NCBI GenBank assembly: GCA_963714325.1
Contig: CAVQOB010000017.1
Span: 1-64,000, forward strand
Direction of reading: 5' to 3'
DNA from: CAVQOB01 sp963714325
GTDB lineage: Bacteria; Pseudomonadota; Alphaproteobacteria; Rhizobiales; Hyphomicrobiaceae
Length of the DNA stretch: 64,000 nt
In this document: positions 17,624 through 25,230 of the stretch, in pieces
How positions within the stretch are numbered: position 1 is the stretch's first letter
Layout of the letters: each line of letters begins with the position of its first letter
Position numbers and translations under genes: made by a program
Notes under the pieces: model-generated
Seen by the model: the letters and a program-made list of their open reading frames with translations, nothing else
Databases searched by the model: none
What the model was told of the DNA's origin: nothing

Positions 17624-18376
17624 ATGTCGAGTGACGCCATCCTACATTTGACAGACGTCGTCTCCGGCTACGGCAAGATGACGATTTTGAACGGCACGAC
17701 GGCGAGCATTCGCCGGGCCAAGATCACGACGGTGATCGGCCCGAACGGGGCTGGCAAGTCGACGATGTTCAAAACGATCTTCGGCTTGCTGCCAGTGCGT
17801 TCCGGCAAGATCACCCTCGATGGCCGCGACGTCAGCGGGTTCTCGCCGCGCAAGATGCTCGACGCCGGCGTCTCGTTCGTGCCACAGGGGCGCAACATCT
17901 TCTCCGAGCTGAGCGTGCGCCATAACCTTGAACTTGGTGGCGTGGCGCTTTCCGATCAGTCCGGCCTGCCGGGCCGAATCGAAGCGATGATGGCGCGGTT
18001 TCCGATGATCCGCGAGAAGGCGGATGCGCAGGCCGGCACCTTGTCGGGCGGTCAGCAGAAACTGATCGAGGTGGCGCGCGGGCTGCTGCTCAATCCCAAA
18101 CTGATGCTGATCGACGAGCCCTCGATCGGCCTTTCGCCGCTGATGGTGCAGGAGGTCTTCACGATCCTCAAGGAATTGCGCGATAGCGGTGTTTCGATTT
18201 TGCTGATCGAGCAGAACGCCAAACAAGCCTTGCAGATGTCGGACTATGGCCTGGTGCTGGAGCAGGGGCAGACACGCATTGAAGACGCAGCGTCGAACAT
18301 TCTCGCCGACCCGCGCATCGCCAAGCTGTTCCTCGGCGGCGGCCTTGATCCGGCCGCGACCGCCAAGGCCGGTTGA
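17624..18376 (+). CDS. livF: Liv-type ABC transporter ATP-binding protein LivF
   Basis: Second ATPase, 250 residues. Walker A GPNGAGKST, LivF-specific GVSFVPQGRNIFSELSVRHN, signature LSGGQQKLIEVARG, Walker B LMLIDEPSIGLSP, and H-loop LLIEQNAKQALQMSDYG. ATG 17624 gives the standard N-terminus (HLTDVVSGYGKM); the frame is open upstream into livG but that part has no homology. It closes the transporter operon. The next gene is convergent, 13 bp beyond, with no clear terminator between. Confidence 0.94.
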   Translation: MSSDAILHLTDVVSGYGKMTILNGTTASIRRAKITTVIGPNGAGKSTMFKTIFGLLPVRSGKITLDGRDVSGFSPRKMLDAGVSFVPQGRNIFSELSVRHNLELGGVALSDQSGLPGRIEAMMARFPMIREKADAQAGTLSGGQQKLIEVARGLLLNPKLMLIDEPSIGLSPLMVQEVFTILKELRDSGVSILLIEQNAKQALQMSDYGLVLEQGQTRIEDAASNILADPRIAKLFLGGGLDPAATAKAG

Positions 18377-18389
18377 TCGTAGCGTTCGA

Positions 18390-19208
18390 TCACTCAGCCG
18401 GCAAATTCGCCACGACCTTGCGTGACGCCGCCAAAACCTGACGCGACCATTCCTCGATCCCGAGCTTGGCTTTTTGGGCGTCGTTCGGCATTTCGATGCT
18501 GATGGGAATGTCGCGCGGCAGCACCGAAAACATGCTGACGAGGTCGATGCCGCCGTCGCCGGGCAGCAACCGTTCGGAGCGCGCGGTGTGCAGCAGTTCC
18601 GGTACGGTCTTGGGAACTTCGCCTGGCGCGTCGCAGATCTGGATGTAGTGCAGCAGCGCGCGCGGAAGGGCGCGGAGATCGTCGAGCGTCGTGGCCGAGC
18701 GCGCGGTGTGCAGCGCGTCGACGAGAATGCCGCCATTGGGTTGCGCGGCGTTGGTGACGACGCGGCGGGCGATTGCCGCATTCGCGACCCGGGTCCAAGG
18801 CATGTATTCAAGGTCGGCGGTGAGGCCATAGGGGCGTGCTGCTTCGCAGAATGCAGCATAGTTGGCGGTCATGCGCGCTTCGTCGGGGTCGTCGCCAGCG
18901 ACCAGAATGGCCTTGGCAGCGAGTGCGCCACAGACCGCGAGAAATGGTTTGAATGCCTCGACGTCAAAATCCGGGAGCAAACGAATGACCTCGACGTCGA
19001 AGGCGGTCACGCCGGTATCTTTGAGGCGTGCTTGCGTTTGGCGCAGCAAGGCCGGGTCCTCGGCGAGCCGCGCGTAGTCGGCACCCGGCATGACTGGGAA
19101 TGCGCGCAAGCCGACGGCCTGGTAGCCGAGTTTGGCGGCGAGCGTAATGCAGTCCGGCGGCGACAGTGGCGCGTAGGTCAGATAGGCGAGGGAATAGGTG
19201 GCGGTCAT
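18390..19208 (-). CDS. Sugar phosphate isomerase/epimerase-like TIM-barrel protein
   Basis: A 272-residue protein of the xylose-isomerase-like (AP endonuclease 2) barrel family, which includes isomerases, epimerases and 3-dehydroshikimate dehydratases. Metal-ligand positions can be recognised: TADLEYMPW (Glu), GGILVDALHTARS (Asp), YIQICDAPGE (Asp) and ISIEMPND (Glu) at the ends of successive strands. The N-terminus MTATYSLAYLTYAPLSP begins the first strand directly. It lies downstream of two flavoproteins and an AroE-like dehydrogenase on the same strand, so a role in rearranging or dehydrating a cyclic polyol acid is plausible. The exact reaction cannot be read from sequence. Confidence 0.78.
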   Translation of the reverse strand: MTATYSLAYLTYAPLSPPDCITLAAKLGYQAVGLRAFPVMPGADYARLAEDPALLRQTQARLKDTGVTAFDVEVIRLLPDFDVEAFKPFLAVCGALAAKAILVAGDDPDEARMTANYAAFCEAARPYGLTADLEYMPWTRVANAAIARRVVTNAAQPNGGILVDALHTARSATTLDDLRALPRALLHYIQICDAPGEVPKTVPELLHTARSERLLPGDGGIDLVSMFSVLPRDIPISIEMPNDAQKAKLGIEEWSRQVLAASRKVVANLPAE

Positions 19209-19245
19209 GACTGTTGCTCTCCACGGCTCTTGAGACGTTTCAACA

Positions 19246-20964
19246 TCAGCCGCGGTTATTGTCGAGGGGGATGCCGGCGGCGTGGTGGGCGGCGATATAG
19301 GCGAACGTCATCGCCGGGCCGAGCGTGATGCCGCCAGCCGGATAGCGTCCGCCCATCATGCTCGACATGTCGTTGCCAGCAGCATAGAGGCCGGCGATCG
19401 GCTGGTCGCTGGCATCGAGCACGCGCGCGTGGGCGTCGGTCTTCAAGCCAGCGAACGTTCCAAGGCTGCCAGGCACGATTTTTACCGCGTAGAAGGGCGC
19501 CTTGACGATCGGCGCGACACACGGGTTGGGCGACAGCGTTGGCTCGCCCTGAATGCGGTTGTACGAACTGCCACCGCGATGGAATAGGGTATCGCGACCG
19601 TGCACGGCTTCGCTGTTGGTGGCGGCGATGGTCGCCTCCAGTCCAGCCGCGTCAATGCCACAGGCCGCCGCCAGTTCGCTGATCGTGGTGCCGCGCAAGA
19701 GATAGCCGTTGCGCAACCATGGCGAGATGGGGAACGGGCGCGGGCGGGCGCGGCCAAGGCCATAGCGGCGCTGGAAGGCATGATCGACGATCATCCAAGC
19801 GGCGTGTGGCTCGCCGGGCGGTGTCGCGTCGAACAGCGCTTGCATGACATCGTGATAGGAATTGGCTTCGTTGGTGAAGCGGCGACCATCGCGGCGGACC
19901 ATGATCAGGCCGGGCTTTGCGCGTTCGAGGAGATGCGGGAAGCGACTGATGCGGCCATCGGCGTTGGGGACAAGCGAGACGGGTGCCCAAGCGCCGGCAT
20001 TGCTGAGATCGCTGCGGAAGTGTCCGCCGGCCGCCTCGCCGACGCGGATGCCGTCGCCGGTGTTGGTCTCTGGCGCTGCCGAGAAATGTTCCCGTCCCGT
20101 CGGCGCGTGCGGGAACATGGCAGCCTTGCGCGCGACGTCATGGGGAAAGCCGCCGGCTGCCAACACGACGCCGCGCCGCGCTTGGATTTCGCGAATCGTC
20201 CCATCCCTGGTGTAACGCACGCCGGTGACGCGACCATCGCTCGTGATCGGTGCATTGACCCGCGCCGATGTGATGATCCTGACGCCGAGGTCGTCCGCCG
20301 ACTTGAGCAAACGCGCCACCAGCGCATTGCCATTGACGAGATGCAGGCCGCGGCCATGCACGATCCGGTCGCGCCAATGCTGGAGCAGCCGCCAAGTGAT
20401 GTGGACGAATGAGGACCAAGCCCGCGACCAGTTGAGAAAATGGCGCAGGTCCGCTCCCGATGCGATTCCCATTCCGAACGGCGAGATGACGTCGAGCGGC
20501 GGTTTCAAGTCCTTGATGCGTTGGCCGAGCCGACGGCCATCGAACGGGGCGGCGCAGACCGAGCGGCCACCCTGGCCCGCGCCTTCGGACGTATCGTGGA
20601 AGTCGGGAATGACATTGCCATCGACGAAGGCGACGCTGGTCTCGCGTTCGAAGAAGCTGATCATGCGCGGCCCCTGTTCGAGCAGCATGGTGGCGAACGC
20701 CTCGTCATAGGCGTCGCCGAGTTCGGCCTTGAGATAGCGGCGAGGGACATCGATATCCTCGACGATGTCGGCTCGAGCGGCGAGCGGGTTGCGCGGGATC
20801 CACAGCCAGCCGCCCGACCAGGCCGTTGTGCCGCCGATCTGCGCGTCTTTTTCGAGGACGACGACGTCGAGACCGAGCCATGCAGCCGTCACGGCGGTGG
20901 CGAGGCCGGCCGCACCCGAGCCGACGACGATGAGATCGGTGTTGACCGGATCCATGCGGCTCAT
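19246..20964 (-). CDS. FAD-dependent dehydrogenase, 3-ketosteroid delta1-dehydrogenase / fumarate reductase flavoprotein type (copy 1)
   Basis: Flavoprotein of 572 residues. The N-terminal FAD-binding fold is DLIVVGSGAAGLATAVTAAW with VVVLEKDAQIGGTTAWSGG. The substrate-capping domain is in the middle, and the C-terminal FAD contact is LYAAGNDMSSMMGGRYPAGG. PFYAVKIVPGSLGTFAGL matches the segment bearing the catalytic tyrosine of KstD enzymes. KstD-type enzymes introduce a C=C next to a ketone in a ring. With no steroid genes nearby, a cyclohexanone-type acid is a better guess than a steroid. ATG 20964 begins 1 bp after the stop of the paralogous upstream gene; the longer upstream frame overlaps that gene. 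Confidence 0.82.
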   Translation of the reverse strand: MSRMDPVNTDLIVVGSGAAGLATAVTAAWLGLDVVVLEKDAQIGGTTAWSGGWLWIPRNPLAARADIVEDIDVPRRYLKAELGDAYDEAFATMLLEQGPRMISFFERETSVAFVDGNVIPDFHDTSEGAGQGGRSVCAAPFDGRRLGQRIKDLKPPLDVISPFGMGIASGADLRHFLNWSRAWSSFVHITWRLLQHWRDRIVHGRGLHLVNGNALVARLLKSADDLGVRIITSARVNAPITSDGRVTGVRYTRDGTIREIQARRGVVLAAGGFPHDVARKAAMFPHAPTGREHFSAAPETNTGDGIRVGEAAGGHFRSDLSNAGAWAPVSLVPNADGRISRFPHLLERAKPGLIMVRRDGRRFTNEANSYHDVMQALFDATPPGEPHAAWMIVDHAFQRRYGLGRARPRPFPISPWLRNGYLLRGTTISELAAACGIDAAGLEATIAATNSEAVHGRDTLFHRGGSSYNRIQGEPTLSPNPCVAPIVKAPFYAVKIVPGSLGTFAGLKTDAHARVLDASDQPIAGLYAAGNDMSSMMGGRYPAGGITLGPAMTFAYIAAHHAAGIPLDNNRG

Positions 20965-20965
20965 C

Positions 20966-22687
20966 TCATGCCCCTGCGTCGGCGCCGTGGACGGCATGGC
21001 GGATAGCGCGATAGGCGAAGGTGATGGCGGGGCCGATGGTGATGCCGGGGCCAGGATACGTGCCGCCCATGATCGACTGGGCTTCATTGCCGCAGGCATA
21101 AAGTCGGCCAATCGGCGCGTTACCGGCCTTGAGCACCTGCGCGAAGGGATCGATCAGCAATCCGGTCGCTGCGCCGATGTCGCCGGGGTAGAGCCGCACG
21201 GCATAGAACGGCGCCGTCTTGATCGGACCGAGCGTGGGATTTGGGCCATGCGATGCGTTGCCGTTGACGCGATGGTACGGCGTCGTGCCGCGACCGAACT
21301 GCGTGTCGATGCCACTGACGGCGGCGGCATTCATGTGTGCCACGGTTTTCTCAAGCGTGCTCGGGTTCATGCCGAGCGTGAGGCCAAGGTCGGCGACGGT
21401 CAAGGCCTCCGTCAGATAGCCATCGGCGATGTAGGGTCCGAGGTGTTTGGTGTTCATGCGGACCATGCCGAGGCCATAGGTCTTGAGGCCAACGGCATCA
21501 GTGACGATGAAAGCGGGGATCGTCGGCGCGGTCTTGTGCGCCTCGAACATGGCGCGCGCGAAGAGGTGATAGGAACTGGATTCGTTGACGAAGCGGGCGC
21601 CCCGCTGATTGACGCAGACGGTGCCGGGCTTCGAGCGATCCATGACAAAGTGCGGGAAGACCGCCGTGCTGCCGTCGGCGCGTTTGCGCACCGAGACCGG
21701 CGCCCAGAAGGCGTTGTCGAGACTGCCTTCGCCAAAGCGGGCGCCGAGCGCGATGGCGAGGTCCTGCATCTCGCCGGTGTGACCGGGTGCGGCGGGACTG
21801 TAGGCGGATAGCGGTTCGGGCAACATTTGAGCGCGGCGCGACTTGTGCCGGCCATAGCCGCCGGCGGCGAGCACGACGCAGCGCTTGGCGCTGAGCGTGC
21901 GCGTGACGCCGTGGCCATCGGCGGTGACGCCGGTGACGCCGGTTGTGTCGGTCAGGAACCCACGCACCGAGGTTTGCGTGACGATGTCGACGCCGCGATC
22001 GAGCAGCGATTGCAGGAAGCGGCCGATCAGCGCATTGCCCATGACGAGCCGCGATCCGCGCCGGCCACGCAGGCGATCGAGGCCGTAGTGGCTAAGTATC
22101 CGCGCCGCGTGCGCGGCCGACTTGAAACTCGTCTTGAGGCCGAGCAGATGGCCGATGTCGGTGCGATCGATCATCATGCCGCCGAAAAGTGTGAATTCGG
22201 GGATCGGCGGGCGGATGGCGTTGAGGGCAGAACCAAGGGCGCGGCCATCATAGGGAATCGGCTCCAGCGCGCGACCGCGCATCGTCGCGCCCTCGAACTG
22301 CTGCTCGTAGTCGGGATGCGTGGCATAGGGGCGGAACTGGACGTGCGATTGCGCTTCGAGCGTGGCGATCGCCTGCGGCCCGCTCAGCAGGAACGCTTCG
22401 CGCATCGCCGAAGCGGAATGATTGCCGACGGCGGCGGTGAGGAACTTGGCGGCGTTCTCGCGGCTGTCGCTTGGATTGACCTTCTGGGAGTGATGCGTGT
22501 TCGGCACCCAGGTCGTCGCGCCCGACAAGGCTGAGGTTCCGCCGAGAAATTCGGTGCGCTCGATCAGGAGGACCTTTTGGCTCTCGACCGCGGCAAAGAG
22601 GGCTGCCGCCATGCCGGCAGCGCCCGAGCCGACGACGATGATATCGTAGCTGGCGCAATCGGCGATCTGGTCGAGGGTGCGGATCAT
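20966..22687 (-). CDS. FAD-dependent dehydrogenase, KstD/fumarate reductase type (copy 2)
   Basis: Paralogue of the next gene, 573 residues, with the same layout. FAD fold YDIIVVGSGAAGMAAALFAA and LLIERTEFLGGTSALSGATTW, a middle capping domain, then FYAVRLYPGDIGAATGL (tyrosine segment) and LYACGNEAQSIMGGTYPGPG. The two proteins are clearly related but far from identical, so they may form a heteromer or act on successive intermediates to desaturate a ring twice. The gene is 12 bp downstream of the AroE-like gene and 1 bp from its partner, so all are co-transcribed. Confidence 0.82.
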   Translation of the reverse strand: MIRTLDQIADCASYDIIVVGSGAAGMAAALFAAVESQKVLLIERTEFLGGTSALSGATTWVPNTHHSQKVNPSDSRENAAKFLTAAVGNHSASAMREAFLLSGPQAIATLEAQSHVQFRPYATHPDYEQQFEGATMRGRALEPIPYDGRALGSALNAIRPPIPEFTLFGGMMIDRTDIGHLLGLKTSFKSAAHAARILSHYGLDRLRGRRGSRLVMGNALIGRFLQSLLDRGVDIVTQTSVRGFLTDTTGVTGVTADGHGVTRTLSAKRCVVLAAGGYGRHKSRRAQMLPEPLSAYSPAAPGHTGEMQDLAIALGARFGEGSLDNAFWAPVSVRKRADGSTAVFPHFVMDRSKPGTVCVNQRGARFVNESSSYHLFARAMFEAHKTAPTIPAFIVTDAVGLKTYGLGMVRMNTKHLGPYIADGYLTEALTVADLGLTLGMNPSTLEKTVAHMNAAAVSGIDTQFGRGTTPYHRVNGNASHGPNPTLGPIKTAPFYAVRLYPGDIGAATGLLIDPFAQVLKAGNAPIGRLYACGNEAQSIMGGTYPGPGITIGPAITFAYRAIRHAVHGADAGA

Positions 22688-22699
22688 GCTTGGTTGGTC

Positions 22700-23503
22700 C
22701 TAGGTCTTCGCGCGGTCCGACAGCAGATAGTCGACCATCAGATCGCGCACTTGCAGGAACATGGCAACGCCATTGCTGGTGCGGCAGCCTTTGGTGCGGG
22801 CCTGTTCGATCAACGGCGGCACTTCCGGCATGGTCACGACATCGCCGACGAAAGCATGGCGTTCAATAGCGTCGACAGGGAATGGCAGTGGATCGCCGGC
22901 CCGCATGCCGAGCGGTGTGGCGTTGAGCGCGATATCGTATCCGGCAGGATTGGCGGCGGCCGCATGAACGGCAAATCCAGCCGCCTGCAAGCGTTGGACG
23001 AGATCGTCGCGCCGGGCGTGATCGATATCGGCGAGACCGAGGCTTGCCACGCCAGCCTCCGCCACAGCATGGGCGATCGCCGTTCCTGCGCCGCCGGTGC
23101 CGACGAGCAAAGCTTTGCGTCCACTGAAGTCGCAACCATTGTGCTGGCATGCCGTGACGAAGCCGAGGCCGTCGAACATGTCGCCGGCGAACGTCCCGTC
23201 GGGGCGGCGCACGATGGTATTCACCGAGCGCAGAAACGTCGCTCGCGCGCTGATCGTGTCGCAGACGTGCACCGCTGCAAACTTGTGCGGGATGGTGATG
23301 ATGAGCCCGTCGACGTTCTTGGTCCTTCGCATGACCGCCATGAACGCCGCGAAGTCGGCAGGCGCGACTTGCATCGGAATACACGCGGCATCAACGCCAC
23401 GCTCCGCCAGCCGCCGCGTCACGCCATCGGGAGCCTTGACCTGCGCGATCGGATCGCCGACGACGGGATAGAGCCGCGTGGCACCATTGAGTGAGGGCGT
23501 CAT
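22700..23503 (-). CDS. AroE-like (shikimate/quinate dehydrogenase family) oxidoreductase with altered substrate site
   Basis: NAD(P)-dependent dehydrogenase of 267 residues with the AroE two-domain fold. Conserved residues are Thr70 and Lys74 (ITIPHK), Asn95 (SVNT) and Asp111 (GDMFDGLGF), plus the cofactor loop LVGTGGAGTAIAHAVA. However, the usual N-terminal G-x-P-I-x-H-S-x-S-P, whose two serines hold the shikimate carboxylate, reads GDPIAQVKAP here. Both serines are lost, so the substrate is probably not shikimate. ATG 23503 begins at the first structural strand; the in-frame region upstream lacks homology. It leads the operon with the two flavoproteins and a TIM-barrel protein, so it likely oxidises a ring hydroxyl in a catabolic route. 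Confidence 0.8.
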   Translation of the reverse strand: MTPSLNGATRLYPVVGDPIAQVKAPDGVTRRLAERGVDAACIPMQVAPADFAAFMAVMRRTKNVDGLIITIPHKFAAVHVCDTISARATFLRSVNTIVRRPDGTFAGDMFDGLGFVTACQHNGCDFSGRKALLVGTGGAGTAIAHAVAEAGVASLGLADIDHARRDDLVQRLQAAGFAVHAAAANPAGYDIALNATPLGMRAGDPLPFPVDAIERHAFVGDVVTMPEVPPLIEQARTKGCRTSNGVAMFLQVRDLMVDYLLSDRAKT

Positions 23504-23721
23504 GGCTGAATTCTCTGCGGTTACTGGCCCGATCTGGTCCTGTGAGCGGGTAGCATGATTGCGGGAGAACGCCAAAGCATCTCAACAGGTGCCGTGTTCG
23601 AATTGCGCCCACGATCGATCAATCGCGCATAGCATGGCCTTGACGGTGCGGCAGGCGCAGGGGCATCGTTTCGGCGCCAACAGAGCCGTGGTGTTCAGGT
23701 AACGCGATCGGGTATAGTCAG

Positions 23722-24501
23722 ATGCGCAAATCGGCGATGAAACTTGGCTGGTGCGGCCCGCTCGATCAGGCGGCGGCGATTGCGCGCGCCGGCTATGATT
23801 TCATTGAAGTGCAATTGGCGCCGTTAGGCCTCGAGGATCGCGCGACGTTCGCCGCCGCCAAGCAGGCGATCAGTGCGTCGCCGCTGCCGTGCCGGGCGTT
23901 CAATGTCTTCATGCCGCGCGATATGCGCGTGGTTGGTGACACTGTTGATGCGCAACGCGTCAAGGCCTATCTGGCGCGTGCCGCCGAGGTGCTGGCCCTG
24001 GCGCAGGCTGAGGTGGTGGTGTTCGGTAGCGGCTGGGCGCGTCATGTGCCAGATGGCTTTGATCGCGCGAAGGCAGAAGCACAGTTCATCCAGGCGCTGC
24101 ACTGGTCGGCGGATGCGCTTGTCGGCACCGATTCGGTGCTAGTGATCGAGCCGCTGAACCGGAAAGAGTCGAACATCGTCAACTCCGTCGCTGATGGCGT
24201 TCGATTTGCCAAAGCCGTGAACCGGCCGGAGATCCGTGTGCTGGCCGATTTTTATCATATGGACGAAGAACGCGAGCCATTGTCGGAATTGGCCACGCAC
24301 GCCGTGTGGCTGTCGCACATCCATCTGGCCGATACCAGTCGCTTCAATCCGGGAACCGGGCGGTATGACTACGAGAGGTTTTTCGGGCAACTCAAGGCTT
24401 CGAAGTATGCGGGCCTGCTGTCGGTCGAGTGCAGTGTGAAGGATCGGGACGCCGACATGCGCGCCAGTCTCGCGTTCCTGCGCCGGCACTGGCCGGTTTA
24501 G
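23722..24501 (+). CDS. Sugar phosphate isomerase/epimerase-like TIM-barrel protein
   Basis: A 259-residue xylose-isomerase-like barrel protein. Metal-binding positions are all present: VLVIEPLNRKES (Glu), VLADFYHMDEE (Asp, His), LSHIHLADT (His) and LLSVECSV (Glu). The KLGWCGPLDQAAAIARAGYDFIEVQL opening is typical of the first barrel strand and helix. It is divergent from the AroE-like gene over a 218-bp promoter region and may belong to the same regulon. The likely chemistry is isomerisation or epimerisation of a hydroxy-keto acid or sugar acid. The TAG stop overlaps the TAA stop of the convergent gene. Confidence 0.8.
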   Translation: MRKSAMKLGWCGPLDQAAAIARAGYDFIEVQLAPLGLEDRATFAAAKQAISASPLPCRAFNVFMPRDMRVVGDTVDAQRVKAYLARAAEVLALAQAEVVVFGSGWARHVPDGFDRAKAEAQFIQALHWSADALVGTDSVLVIEPLNRKESNIVNSVADGVRFAKAVNRPEIRVLADFYHMDEEREPLSELATHAVWLSHIHLADTSRFNPGTGRYDYERFFGQLKASKYAGLLSVECSVKDRDADMRASLAFLRRHWPV

Positions 24502-25151
24502 GTTTGAGTGTTGCCAGTTGCATCTGAAAAATAAGTGTATCCGAATGCTGATACGTTTTCGGACAGTTGCTGTTCATTGCGGACATGATCGCCCGTTCCC
24601 GATCGCGCGCCCTTGAGCCACGTGCGGCCATGGACCTCGGTGTTGCGGAAGTCCAATTCGACCTGGAAATGCGTGTTGGCAAGCCAGAGGCCACCGTTGC
24701 ACGCCATGGATCTGAGCCGCGCCGGGCCTTCGAACGTGGCGGCGTCAAACGATAAATTACCGGAGGCGGCGACGTCGTCGAAACAAGCAGTCCCCATGAA
24801 GTGGGTTCGGTCGAAGGCGCCGGCGCCGCGCAATTCGCAGCGCTCGAAGGTGACGGGTGCGGTGAAGACGGCACCGTCGAAGCGCGCATCGGATTCGAAT
24901 ATGCAGTCGCTGAAATCCACAGCAGCGTGAAACATGCAGCCCCGGAACCACGCGAGCCCCGCAAAGGTCGCCTCACGGCAGCGGAATGGCGCGGCAAAGA
25001 CCGAGCCGGAGAGGTCGACATTGCCGATCGTCATGGCGGTGAGATCGACCGGCTCGGTGATGGAGCAGTTCTGCAATGCAACAGTCTCACCGAGCACGAG
25101 CGGTTTGCTCATCAAGGTCTGCAGTTCGGCGGCGGAGATCGGTCGGGTCAT
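24498..25151 (-). CDS. Pentapeptide-repeat-like protein
   Basis: A 217-residue protein whose middle (about residues 45-185) follows a five-residue beat with Phe/Leu at the centre of each turn and Ala or small residues before it: FRCREATFAG, FRGCMFHAAVDFSDCIF, ARFDGAVF, VTFERCELRGAGAF. This fits a right-handed quadrilateral beta-helix of the divergent, cysteine-richer type. There is no signal peptide. The function is unknown; such proteins act in protein contacts or DNA mimicry, but nothing here points to either. ATG 25151 starts MTRPISAAELQ. It lies 79 bp after the ThDP gene, so it may be the last gene of that operon. Confidence 0.6.
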   Translation of the reverse strand: MTRPISAAELQTLMSKPLVLGETVALQNCSITEPVDLTAMTIGNVDLSGSVFAAPFRCREATFAGLAWFRGCMFHAAVDFSDCIFESDARFDGAVFTAPVTFERCELRGAGAFDRTHFMGTACFDDVAASGNLSFDAATFEGPARLRSMACNGGLWLANTHFQVELDFRNTEVHGRTWLKGARSGTGDHVRNEQQLSENVSAFGYTYFSDATGNTQT

Positions 25152-25230
25152 GATTTTGGCCCGCGCCCGCACCACCACGCAGCGGCGCCAGTGAGGCGGC
25201 TATCGGGAAGCGTGATGCCGGCGGTGCCCA

